Source of the DNA: Glandiceps talaboti
Taxonomy: Eukaryota > Hemichordata > Enteropneusta > Spengelidae
Reading direction: 5' to 3'
DNA: 47,500 nucleotides
Assembly (NCBI RefSeq): GCF_964340395.1
Contig: NC_135553.1
Span: 2,950,001 to 2,997,500, forward strand
Shown: piece after piece, positions 19,883 through 31,400 of the stretch
How positions within the stretch are numbered: position 1 is the first letter of the stretch
How the letters are laid out: each line of letters opens with the position of its first letter
Program-made: the position numbers and the translations under genes
The notes under the pieces: model-generated
Databases searched by the model: none
The model's input: the letters and a program-made list of their open reading frames with translations, nothing else
Told to the model about the DNA's origin: nothing

Positions 19883-20514
19883 AATTCAGATTGAATGTAC
19901 AGCAAATAGAGTTATGACGCTAGGCGCGAGATGTTACATATTATCTCCGTGAGTTTTTCTCCAAAATAATTTCATAACATTTCAAAACTTCCCCCTTAGC
20001 CTATATGGAAGGAATGTCTATACGTTTCTGTGATAATCACTATCCTAATATTATATACCACAGTGTGATTGATACTATCCTCATATGGATAGCACTAAAC
20101 TGAGATTTATTTAGCAGGGCCTATATATTACACGAATAGTATTTAAGATTAGCATTCTCCCTATATTAAAAGGATAGGCAATACCTATTCAACTTGAATT
20201 GACTCTAACACTACATAAATATCAAAATACTGTAGATGTATCTAAATTTTCTGGTGGTGTGATTTTTTTCTGTATCATTTAAGAAATGCCAACGTGTAAA
20301 ATCCAGTCTCTGGTCAATGTGATGCAGTTATTGATTTTTTTTTTCTTTCCACTCCCCCCCCCCCAAAAAAAAACAAACCAAAAAAACAAACCAAAAAAAC
20401 CAAACCATCTTTCCTTTCTGTTTTGATGTCCAAGCTAATGTAAATCTCATGTACATTGTAATTAACATTGGTTTGACATTGTTTTTTTTTCATTAAAATT
20501 CAAATATCTAATTC

Positions 20515-20520
20515 AATAAA
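20515..20520 (+). promoter_or_regulatory. Candidate polyadenylation signal of gene A
   Basis: AATAAA within a block also present in unit 2 (26102-26107). It lies about 630 bp past the stop; a nearer signal was not noticed. Confidence 0.35.
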
Positions 20521-21718
20521 GGGTTTTATTCAAACACCAATTCGTTTGCCGATATGTGTGCATATTCTTTTGTTACGAAGATATGTGGTATTCCGGGAGT
20601 ACTGATTCGAGCAGTCGGGGACGATTACTCAAACGGAACCGGTACGTGGTATGTGTTGCCGGGCCAGTGCAAACCCCGGAATAGACTTATCTGTCTGGGA
20701 AAGCTATGCCAGTTCCCATAGAATCGTGATATCAAACATTCAACATTGTCCTGTCCCATAATATATCCCAAACCTGAATGCACAGACAAGGAAGTAATGA
20801 CAGCGTGTGGTGTGATGTCATTTATCACATGACTAAAGGGCTTGTCAGGAGCGAACTTACATGATCTATATGTTCATGTTAAATTCTACCTGTAGACGAT
20901 CTCGAATTATTGATAATGTATTGCAAGTGGAAATGTTGCCATATTGCTAGCTAGACGATATAAAGATTGCACTGACAATTTGGCCGAAAACTGTATTGAC
21001 TGCACTGGGAACCCAAAATACAGATGAAATTACACTTCTCATATGGATACGGAGGAGGCATATAGAATGTTGGGCTCATTTGACTATCAAAACAATTCCC
21101 GTTAGATTTCTTTCTTATCAACATTTTTTATATTTTAAAAGGTAATAACAAACTCGAGATTAGCGGGAAGTGAACAGTATTAATGTGATGTAGTCTGGAC
21201 GCCAACGTGGTTTCTAACGTGAGTGGAGGTGTAAATCGTAACGATACTGTATAGGAATTAGACTAATGTGATCGTTGAGGGCAGTGTCATTACTAAAATA
21301 TAAATTAACATTTTGAACATCAATTAAAAGAGCAATTTTGTACTGCTGTAATTATCATAGGAAATGGGTGATCATTATTTCAAATTAAATGGTTGTGACG
21401 TAGTTAAAATAATGCTGTGTGTTTTTTATCCTAAAGATGGAAATAACTTTGAAGAAATTGTTTTAATAATAGTGTATAAAGATCCCCTTCCAATGACACA
21501 GTGTACGTTGTGACCTCAGCGTTGTACAATTGTTAGCCCTAACACAGATATATATCAACGAGCACAATGAACTAATATAAATTCGTCAAGTCCCCGTCAC
21601 TCACTCGCTTATCATCCATATATTGTTTAACCATTAAAGTTACAATTTATTTAAAGAAAATTACGTGAATTTACGTCTTTCAATGTGAGAGTCAATATAA
21701 TGGAAGTCACTAGCCGGC

Positions 21719-21792
21719 AATCCATGCGGATTGGATTTTTTACATTCATCTTTCGATTGGAAAGACGTAAAAAAATCCAATCCGCATGGATT
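21719..21792. repeat. Near-perfect inverted repeat, 25-bp arms
   Basis: The left arm 21719-21743 and right arm 21767-21792 are complementary, with core CCATGCGGATTGGATTTTTT and one base of length difference; the loop is about 23 bp. Shorter complementarity (TTTACGTCTTT/AAAGACGTAA) occurs just outside and in the loop. It lies between duplication unit 1 and the upstream region of gene B. Confidence 0.85.
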
Positions 21793-22156
21793 CCAGCCAA
21801 GGAGTTCAGTAACTTTGAATCAATACACTTGTATATGTCAAAATCTGAGCCTGCCATCAATAACTTTCAATATCTTGTTTGTTCCCAGGATTTTGTGTGT
21901 GTCTGTGTATCAGTTAGGGTCGGATGATCGATGTTGTCTATATTTGTAGTCAGTAGTCTGTGGGAAATCTGTAACTTACATGTATATATCTGCATTGTTT
22001 TGGTAGAACATAAAATGTGTATGATACGCAAAGTCCTTCGGCGATCCTTCACTGTTTACATCACTATAACAGTTGGGGATCACTGATTGTATGAACAATT
22101 TTTGTGACCAGATGTGATTTAGTTAGAGACCATGTTGGCAGACTGCATATATATAA

Positions 22157-22240
22157 CGACTCCCGCACTGAAAAGTCCAGCGGCATTTAGCCAGGATTTC
22201 ACCGTGAGAAAGTTTTCCAGACGAGATATGGTATGATGTG
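22157..22240 (-). pseudogene. Fragment of cytochrome P450 exon 4
   Basis: About 80 bp match positions 31262-31346 inside exon 4 of the P450 gene downstream, in the same orientation. Matching blocks include TAGCCAGGATTTCACCGTG and AAAGTTTTCCAGACGAGAT, with scattered substitutions and small indels that shift the frame. It covers the start of the I-helix but is not expressible. It abuts the first base at which unit 2 becomes homologous to unit 1. Confidence 0.88.
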
Positions 22241-22249
22241 AAAATAATC

Positions 22250-22288
22250 TTATTTAAGACGCAATTTTCGCAAAGAGAGGTTCAGATC
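22250..22288 (+). promoter_or_regulatory. Putative core promoter of gene B
   Basis: TTATTTAAG (22250-22258) and TTCAGATC (22281-22288) match the corresponding elements of gene A. Sequence upstream of 22240 is not shared with gene A. Confidence 0.4.
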
Positions 22289-22436
22289 TTGTTGGGACAG
22301 ACAAGCATGTGTCTGAGTCGCCTAGAGAAAACTTTACCGAGACTAGTGGAACTGTTGTAATCGAAATCTCGCAACTCAAACAGAAAACTGTGACTTTGTT
22401 CAAGATTTTATCTGATCACTGAGAAGCTAGTTCATT

Positions 22437-25010
22437 ATGAAGCTCGTTCTTGTTTTCCTCGTGTCCATCTTTGCTGTGGTGCTTGTATCGTTCGCAGAAG
22501 AGACAGGTAAGATGCCACATGTTATTTAGTCTAGTTCCTATCCGATGTCGTTACGATTTACACCTCCACTCACAGTATAGTCAAAGTTGTTACTCTAGAA
22601 GTCCTGCGATGCACGACATGCAATTTAAAATTCATCCATAGCCACCTACACGGTCATTAGCATCGTGTCTTTGTTAATCAATCACAGAATTCTAACCAAT
22701 AAGACAGTCCCTCGTAAAGTCAGTGTTTATTGGGATGGTATATTTGTCAGTTCAGGATGCTACTTATACACTGTTTATCATTTTAGCTATAACCATGATA
22801 ACTCCTTGAATACATAATATGTACCTAGATGAATGGGAGAGATATTGATATTTTATTTGTAATTGTTTATCAATAAAAACAACTTTTTCCAATTTTCCAA
22901 TCGGAAGTGATTTGTGAATAATAAACAATTTACAACGAAAATCATAAACCCTGAAACAAAACGTCGCCTAGGTCGACAAAAATCTCACTAACATTGCTAC
23001 AGCTTTTTGTCTTGCTAGACAAAATAACTCTTAGATGTACGTTGTAAAAACCTAATTAATATTTCCACATGTTATCATCTGGCACAACAAGAACTGAACT
23101 ACAATTGATACATTTTAGTCAATTGACTGTCTCAAAAATATCAAAGAACGCTCCAAACTTAGGTTTACCAGGGACGATGGTCTCCTGAGATAATGGTAGC
23201 TCACGCAAAGAAAGTGTAACAATATTGGTATTGATGTTTGTCACGCCAGACGATTGACGAAACGCTGTTATTAAGATTTTTGTCTAGTCAGACGATAAAA
23301 TGTAGCAATGTTAATGAGATATTTGTCCAGCCAGGTGACGTTTTGTTTCAGGGTTAATGATTTTCGTTGTAGTACATATGGGTAATCACTGGTAGTCAAA
23401 AGTAAATACACTTGGCCGTGACGTAGAGATTAATTGACTTTACCCAGTTTGTTTCTCACTACTCTTTAAAAGTACTAAACAACTAACTCAGCTGTTTACT
23501 GGATAAAATCCAATGTTCTTTACCCTTACAATATTCATTATCTAAGAGACATAATATGATTGGTTCACATAACAACTCCCCAGAGATGTTGACTCGTAAT
23601 AAAGCTATTATTTACAATATGACGACTGTCTAACCTATATTGATCGTTTTAAAACACGATCTTATTAACAGCGATGAAAGGGATTATCAATCTGTGACGT
23701 ATCAAACACTTTATTTGTACTTATTTTCATTGGTTTGTAGAATTTTAGAGCAATTTAATACTGGATATATGTGAGAGTATTTTGTTCAGTAATTGATACT
23801 TCCTATATTGATAACTTTCAGCAAAACTGTAAGGTGGTCGTGTGTGATCGAACTATAATTTCATACAGAAATAAATACTAGTATACGCATAAAAATCGTT
23901 CAGCTTGTCTAAAGAGGACGCCACATAATACTAAAACACAACGTAGACAAAAGCAATATAATGTAGTTATAAACAAATCTATTACATTTGTATACCAATA
24001 TCTCTTTGTATTCTAAATTGTTAATACCATGTGCCCCATTTATATTAGATCATGTCGTTTGCTCCTAAAACTAAAAATAGTAACAATTGAAAATGTACAA
24101 AAATGAAGATGATTGGGTAGCCTGAGGAACCCCCACTTCATTCTTTGAACTGGTGATGACAATGTTTTCTTTGCAAATTTAACCAAATATGTTTTCCATT
24201 CATCCATCCATCCATCCTCCCACTAACTCACTCACACACACACCCACCCACTCATCCATCCATCCATCCATCCATCCATCCATCCATCCATTCATCCACA
24301 CACCCGGCCGCCCATCCATCCATCCATCCATCCATCCATCCATCCATCCATCCATCCATCCATCCATCCATATATCCATCTATTTATCCGTCCGTCCGTC
24401 CGTCCGTCCGTCCGTCAGTCAGTCAGTCATTCGGAACATTATCAGAATATGAATACATGTCTATATTTTTATTTGGTTTGTTTAGGGCGTGAAATACACG
24501 CTCCTAAGCTGAAGTGTCACTGTTCGAGCTGTAAAAGAGACATATGTAAGACCAAGGGAAAATGCTATAGCATCGTGGTGTTCCGATCCTTATTTGAGAC
24601 TGAGACGGGATGCATGAAATCAAATGTGTGCGATGAAAATAAGGCGATGGTAAGTATTACATCTTACGATTTACTATCCACTGACTCGTCGATAGCATGA
24701 GTTTTTGGTGAAATCTACGTAATATTTAGATTTTGTCGCTTTAGTTTCCTGAGAACCTTGATAAACTTGAAGAATATCGTTTTCATAACCAATCCTATGT
24801 ATTATCTGTCTATGTATTATCCATAATACTCACACAATACCGGAGTTGCATGGTAAAATGTGTCAGCCTAAATATTTTTCGTCTTATTTTTTCACAAAGG
24901 GTATCGTCTGCTGCGATTCAGACTACTGCAACGCAGTGAGCAGTGCTAGTGAAGAGAATATCAAAAATTTATGTCGTTTTTTTCCGAGATATTGTATTCT
25001 GCGACGTTAA
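22437..25010 (+). CDS. Gene B: secreted BMP type I receptor-like ectodomain protein, short basic tail
   Basis: Exons 22437-22506, 24486-24649 and 24900-25010 join (phases 1 and 0) to 114 residues. Exon 1 differs from gene A by one synonymous base. The mature part has the same ten-cysteine pattern (CxC-x2-C-x4-C-x5-C, then a longer finger, GC, C, CC-x4-CN), but the segment between the fifth and seventh cysteines is unrelated to A in sequence and length. After the CCDSDYCN end the repeat tail of A is missing. Instead a short tail with two extra cysteines and basic residues ([12 protein letters not shown]) leads to TAA at 25008. There is no membrane segment or GPI signal, so a small secreted protein is predicted; a ligand-binding or decoy role is inference. 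An AATAAA lies 46 bp past the stop. Confidence 0.85.
22931..23371. mobile_element. Foldback element with roughly 100-bp inverted repeats in gene B intron 1
   Basis: The left arm starts TACAACGAAAATCAT and continues with AACCCTGAAACAAAACGTC and TAACATTGCTACA; the right arm ends in the complement (ATGATTTTCGTTGTA). Unit 1 lacks it: its corresponding site around 17880-17900 runs straight from the shared GTGATTTGTGAA into the shared TAGTCAAAAG. No transposase is inside. The target duplication is at most 2-3 bp and not certain. Confidence 0.75.
24196..24425. repeat. (CCAT)n and (CCGT)n satellite in gene B intron 1
   Basis: Shorter counterpart of the array in gene A, again about 60 bp before the exon 2 acceptor. 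Confidence 0.95.
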
Positions 25011-25055
25011 ACATTATAGATTTATGACACTGTTCTGCTTGTCCCAAGCCGTATA

Positions 25056-25061
25056 AATAAA
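25056..25061 (+). promoter_or_regulatory. Candidate polyadenylation signal of gene B
   Basis: AATAAA 46 bp past the stop codon. Confidence 0.45.
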
Positions 25062-25588
25062 AAAATGAAAACACGCCGCTAAAGTGGAAATTATAGATTC
25101 ATGACAGGTTTTCGAACCAGAACAATATTAAACTTCACATTTAGCCTACATGGAAGGAATGTCTATACGTTTCTGTGATAATCACTATATCCTAATATTA
25201 TATACCACAGTGTGATTGACACTATCCTAATATATCACACGGGTAGTACTAAACTGAGATTTATTTAGCAGGACCTTTATATTACAATATTTGTATTAAA
25301 CTTAAATTAGCACTCTCCCTATATCATAAGGATAGGGGAACTTTGCATTACATTTTTAACTTAAATCTAACACTCTCTCTATATAAATATCAAAATACAA
25401 TATATAACAAATTTTGTGATTCAACATTTCATTATCATTAAAATATACTTCTTTCAAATGGTTTCGTTTCATTTTTGTTACTTCTGTGTTTGTTTCGGCT
25501 CAAGAGACCACCAAATAATGTGTTCAGTGGTGTGAGGTTTCTCTTTGTCATTTTAAAATGCTAGTCTGTATAATCTCTGTTCAATGTG

Positions 25589-25935
25589 TAGACTGTCGAC
25601 AGTCGCTCGCGCCTTTTTTTCCTCCGTTTTATCTAAACTCCGATCCGGCGCAACACTAGTCTAATCGCAAACTGATATCGAGGGCCGAAGGCCCGAGCGA
25701 CTCGCCCGAGCGACTCGCTCGGGCCTTCGGCCCTCGATATCAGTATGCGATTAGACTAGTGTTGCGCCGGTGATCGGAGTTTAGATAAGACGTAGGAAAA
25801 AAAGGCGCGAGCGACTGTCGACAGCTCGGGCCTTCGGCCCTCGATATCAGTATGCGATTATAGTAGTGTTGCGCCGGTGATCGGAGTTTAGATAAGACGT
25901 AGGAAAAAAAGGCGCGAGCGACTGTCGACAGTCTA
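25589..25935. mobile_element. Foldback MITE with 9-bp target duplication
   Basis: The ends are TAGACTGTCGACAGTC and its complement, itself built on the palindrome GACTGTCGACAGTC, and the flanks are direct repeats TTCAATGTG (25580-25588 and 25936-25944). Inside, a left arm of about 110 bp faces two successive copies of the right arm (from about 25717 and 25828), with a GC-rich centre (GAGCGACTCGC). Unit 1 holds the empty site (TCAATGTG once, near 20320). The 9-bp duplication is compatible with a Mutator-like origin, but no coding region identifies the superfamily. Confidence 0.85.
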
Positions 25936-26989
25936 TTCAATGTGTTGAAATTATTGATTTCTTTCTTTCCACATTTTGAAAAAAAACCTTTTTCTTTCCT
26001 GTTTTGATTTCCAAGCAAATGTAAATTGATTCAATACATTGTAATTGACATTGCTTTGACATTGTGTAGGTTTTTTCATTAATATTCAACTTATCTAATT
26101 CAATAAAGGGTTTCATTCGAAACTAATCCGTTTACGATATGGTATGCATATTCTTTTGTTATGAAGATATTATGGTATTCCAGGATCGGAGTAATGATTC
26201 GAGCAGTCGGGACGATTACTCACACGGTACCGGCAGTGATAATAGACTTGTTTGCTTGAGAATTCAAAGCTATGTCAGTTTCCATAGAATCGTAATGGCG
26301 AACATGCAACACAGACCTGTGACATAATATATCCGAAATCTGCATGCATAGACAAGGGAGAAATGACAATGTGTGGTGTAATGTCATATTTAAAATTTGT
26401 CTCATGACTAAAGGGCTACATTTGTCAGGAGCGAACTTACAGGATCTATATATGTTCATGTTCATGATTGCACTGACAATTTGGCCGAAAACGTCTATTG
26501 ACTGGGAACCCAAAATACAGATGAAATTACACTTGTCATAGGGATACAGAGGAGGCATAAAGAATGTTGGGCTCATTTGAGTATCAAAACAATTCCCGTT
26601 TAGCTTTCTCTCTTATCAACATGCTTATGTAATATTTTGAGAGGTAAATAACAAACTCGAGATTAGCGGGAAGTCGACGGCATTAATGTGATCGTTGAGG
26701 GCAGTGCCATTACTAAAATATAAATTAACATTTTGAACATCAATTAAAAGAGCAATTTTGTACTGCTGTAATTGTCATAGGAAATGGATGATCATTATTT
26801 CAAATTAAATGGTTGTGACGTAGTTAAAATAATGCTGTGTGTGTTTTTTTATCCTAAAGATGGAAATAACTGAAGAAATTGTTTTCCACAGTGTACATTG
26901 TGACCTCAGCGCTGTACAATTGTTAGCCCTATAACACAGACACATACTGGCGGGAACAAAGGTCCTATATAAATTCGTCAAGTCCTAGT

Positions 26990-27225
26990 TACTCAGTCAC
27001 TCAGTCACTCAGTCACTCAGTCACTCATTGACTGGCTGACTGACTGACTGACTCACATCCATGTATCCGTATCCCTGTATCATGTATGTATGTATGTATG
27101 TATGTATGTATGTATGTATGTATGTATGTATGTATGTATGTGTGTGTGTGTGTGTGTGAGTGTGTGTGTGTGTGTGTACGTACGTACGTACGTATGTACG
27201 TATGTACGTACGTACGTACGTGTAC
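26990..27225. repeat. Compound microsatellite (CAGT/GACT)n, (TATG)n, (TG)n, (TACG)n
   Basis: It marks the right edge of duplication unit 2. The open frames across it are artefacts. From 27226 to 28418 no gene was recognised. Confidence 0.95.
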
Positions 27226-28418
27226 GCATATATGTACAAATTCTGAAGAAAAAGTTGGAGACTCTGAGACAGTGAAGATGCAAATCTTTGAAAAAATTAG
27301 CAGTCAAGACGATCATGTCCAACTGCACTTGTACATGTCCGACTAGAAGAATAAATAAAGGCACGAAATAGGAAATACAATTCACATAGTGTTCACATAC
27401 TTTCATATCCGATTATCAACATGAATGTATTTATAGTAAGTATAAGATAACTATGAAGGAGTTTCGATTTTTATAAAGACGAGCATTATGGAAACTAGAC
27501 AAAGTGTGGTTTCCCATACGCATTACGATTATCTTCACTGTATAGTAAAATAGCTGAGATATGTATTGGAAAGTTGATATAAACGTGGTGATGTTATCGC
27601 GTTCCCACTTGATTCAATCAAACATGGACGTACTAATTGAAGATTGATGAACAACTGTCGGAATGAAGTAACCAATTACAACTGCCTGTCAGTGTGTGAT
27701 AGATTACTACTGACATGCACTGTTCAGCCTTTCCCCAGCAGTCGGTTTCGCTAGATTTTTGGTAAAATTTGTCAGTTTGACTATACGTGGCGAGGATACT
27801 GATCGTAGAAAAGGTATATGACTGGACTACATGAAAACAAAGTCATGACTCGGTTGTCGAGTTATTGATAGACAGATTCATTACTAGTATATGGTCAAGT
27901 TATTTTATTATGTTTATGGTTCAGCTCAGTGTAAACTGTTTCACAAAATCTGATTTATATACTAATATATATGCACATGCTACCAATGCAGAAAACAATA
28001 TAATGTAGTTATTAGAAATTGTTTGATATTTACATGACTGTAGTAAATTACACAAGTGGGTGATAGTGGTACCTTGATTATGTAGGTATATGAGCATCCT
28101 GTGATCAAGACAGTGTAAACACAGTTAGGTTGAAAGTGTGGTTATTGAAGAAAAACTTACTATTAGAGACGCCATCCTACTGCGAATGTAATTTCATCAA
28201 CTTCCATTGATAGCTTACATTCAATGTGTTGAAATAATGGTACCGGTTTTAGTTTGTGTCTGTCGTAGTTTGCTCACCACTTGATTTATGTATAATAGTA
28301 TATTGTCTTTATGTTCAACTTGTAATATCTTGTATTCTGTGTATCATATAATACATTGGACATGACCCTTGGAAATGACAATACAGTCAATTGATTATTG
28401 ATTCACCTATCTATTGTC

Positions 28419-28424
28419 TTTATT
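28419..28424 (-). promoter_or_regulatory. Candidate polyadenylation signal of the P450 gene
   Basis: AATAAA on the minus strand, 18 bases beyond the stop codon. Confidence 0.5.
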
Positions 28425-28441
28425 GTTTTGTGCACTATTTC

Positions 28442-31400
28442 TTATTTTCGTTCATGGAATGTCAAGTTCAAGGGTTTATTTGGAACAAGCAGCATTCTCA
28501 TCTCGGCTTCGAGTGGTTTATCATTATTGGACTCGAGACGGAAATTCTGGATAATCTGCAAATCAATAGAATGATATAGAAATAAATGTCAGCTTGTTGT
28601 GTACTCATTGAGACACGGAAAAACCCATGATCGTTTACAATGCGTTTGGCGACAATGGACAACATGGACGCTACTCACTTTTACTCACATTTCATGGATT
28701 GAATTGTTGACGGGAAAAACAGTGTTATCGTCCACTCACTACCACCACCCCCACCCCCATCCCACCACCACCACCACCACCACCACCACCACCGCCACAC
28801 AACCATCACTATCAAACACCACCACCACCCCCAATCCTCACACCCACCACCACCACCAGCACCACCACCACCACATTGCCCTAAGCCACTGGAGATCCTT
28901 GAATGGAAAGCTGACGATACCTTGGCCAGACACAGGTACATTTCAAGTTCAGATACTCTTCTACCAATGCATTGTCTTGGACCAGCTCCAAATGGTTGGG
29001 AAGCAAACTGGTTGATCTGATGTTTGTGTTTCTCCGATCGTAACCATCTTTCTGGCTTAAAATCATCCGGGTTTTCAAAGTTGTTTGGGTCACGTGACAT
29101 GACACTTGTTAGAATGAAAACAGTGGTCTACAATATGATTAACCAAAGAGAGATTTAGTAAAATATTCTGCAACATATCAATATACACACATGGTGGTAT
29201 TAATGTTCTATAAATTCATAAATTAAAAAGTAAACGCCGAGATAGACATACTTAGCACGTGTTATATGTGTGTTGTAACGGTGAGCACTGACCACTAGAC
29301 TAGATAGATATGATAGCATACATGTATGTAAGTGACAGACCTCATCTTTGAGGAAAAGCTCGTCGTTATTAATTATATTGACCATTTTTTCTCTCTCATT
29401 TGCCATCGGCTGTACTATATTCCAAAGTTAAAACTTCAGGATAGTTGGAACTTTGTCATTATCAATATTTTTACTGAGATATCCAATCACCGTCACACAG
29501 ACACAGACAGACATGATACACATACACCGTCAGACATATGCACATAGTATTTCGCCTATACCCATAAACGCGGACACACACGGACACATACATACACCCC
29601 AGTCTCGGTAGAGACTTACATACAAAGGCACAGTGTTAGACAATCAATTTAAACCACCTGCCCGAGAGAAACTAGTGCATATATAAACTAAGACTTGAAC
29701 AAAACGTAAACATTGTAGAAGAAACAATGCATTACATATACATTACTTACCCCCTTTGGGACAGTGTAGAAGAAACAGTGCATTACATTTACATTACTTA
29801 CCCCCTTTGGGACTTTGTAACCACTCAAAACAACGTCAACTTCGAGATCCCTGAAGAAACCAAATGCAACTGGAAACAACCTATTTGGTGAAAAATGCCA
29901 AACAAAAATGTGATATGCTAGGCCAAAAAAATTGTTTCTGGTCAGCGCACGCATCAATAAATACCCTTACGTCGGTCTTTTTGTGGTTGTCCAGTCCATA
30001 CAGTCTGCAGATCCGGGGGGAAACTGCAGGGCCAATCATGAACAAGCAAATGACATCTGCCCTGATACACACTTGTTCTACGGTACTAAACAAAAAGAAC
30101 AGTAACTGCCATAAATAGTAGATTGAGTAACATTTTTGTTGAGAATAAAAGTTCGCACCATTTTAGACAGACTGCCCTGACCAGAAACATTTTTTTGGCC
30201 CTACAGTAAGTACGTACGACATTGCTATGAGCTCACAGTACAGTGATGTCTATCGCTTATTTCGAAGGAATCTCTCTTTTAGGGGAAAGCAGATACAGTT
30301 TTTAACATTCTATTGAATCGATAGTCATCAGTAAAAGTACATATATATCAGTCTGTATTTAAGATTGCACATTTTAACACCACCATACCTCATACTTTCT
30401 CTAACCACAGCCTTAAGATAGTGAAGCTCTTTCAAATGTTCTTGGGAAATTGTCTCTCCTTTCGGCAACACGTTTGTAACTTCTTGATATAGTCTCTCCT
30501 GTACATCTGGGTTCCATGCCAGTAAATCCAGCGTCCATAGCATCGTATTTGATGTCTACAAGACACAAGCAGGGTGGAAATGAAAACCTCGACTGTCAAC
30601 TGAAGTACGGAGGAATTATCTCAGCAATATTTTTTCCAGAACGACTGTAGCGGAGGAGGGAAATTGGGCAAAACTTACACGGCTTTCCATATCTTGTATC
30701 ATAATTTTGCCTGAAAACCGCCATATAAAATATTTGGGGAACTTCTAGGGTAGATTTGAGTGGTCTATTTTGAAGCAAAGTCTAGAATTCTTCGGACACT
30801 GATTACGCGTATACGTAGCACCTTTCTGTGCCATCGACGTTCGAGTTTTTCTTTTTGAAATTTCATATTTTATGGCACCTTACATTACGAAATTATTATT
30901 CAGTTTCTTCCTTCGTAAAAAAATACCAAGGAGACACTCCGTCTGAAGGAATGTTCGTACATGTATATGTGGCACACACTACACACTCAGTTATTTGATT
31001 AATATTGGTGGCAGTCGACAATACATCGCACAGTACAATGATTTATTCGTTGCTATAAGCTATTCGTTGCTATGACAGAATACCAATGTTGTGTATGTGA
31101 GGCTATAACTTCTCAAAAGTATTTTGTATAAAGGAACTTTCTGATTGGTTAAGAAGTTGACTAATATCATCTTCGGTTTAATTTTGGTATTCAGGTTAAT
31201 ATAACTAAAATTTAAGAATAAATGTATCTAATAAATAGAAATTCGTGTTCCCTTACTGTGTCGACTCCAGCGCTGAAAAGTTCCGCAGCATTAGCCAGGA
31301 TTTCACCGTGGGAAAGTTTTCCAGACGAGATCAGATATGGTATGATATGTTGCATACTGGAAGGTTTCTCAGCATTCTCTTCGCCGGTTGAACTAGCAGA

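Larger units (their letters stand above)
16298..21620 (+). repeat. Segmental duplication, unit 1 (carries gene A)
   Basis: From just upstream of the TATA-like box of gene A to about 21620, the sequence is collinear with 22240-27065, including the 5' UTR, exons, introns and about 1.7 kb downstream. The main differences are insertions: unit 1 has extra sequence in intron 1 (about 16600-17650), and unit 2 has the foldback elements at 22931-23371 and 25589-25935. Confidence 0.88.
22240..27065 (+). repeat. Segmental duplication, unit 2 (carries gene B)
   Basis: Collinear with 16298-21620 from seven to ten bases upstream of the TATA-like box to the TATAAATTCGTCAAGTC block near 26970. It contains two foldback insertions not present in unit 1. 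Confidence 0.88.

Noticed and set aside
26139-26576. Short open frames on both strands downstream of gene B
   Set aside because: The corresponding sequence in unit 1 does not keep the frames, so they are chance.
28599-29015. 138-codon plus-strand frame containing poly-Thr/His
   Set aside because: It is antisense to P450 exon 7 and runs through the (CCA)n microsatellite.
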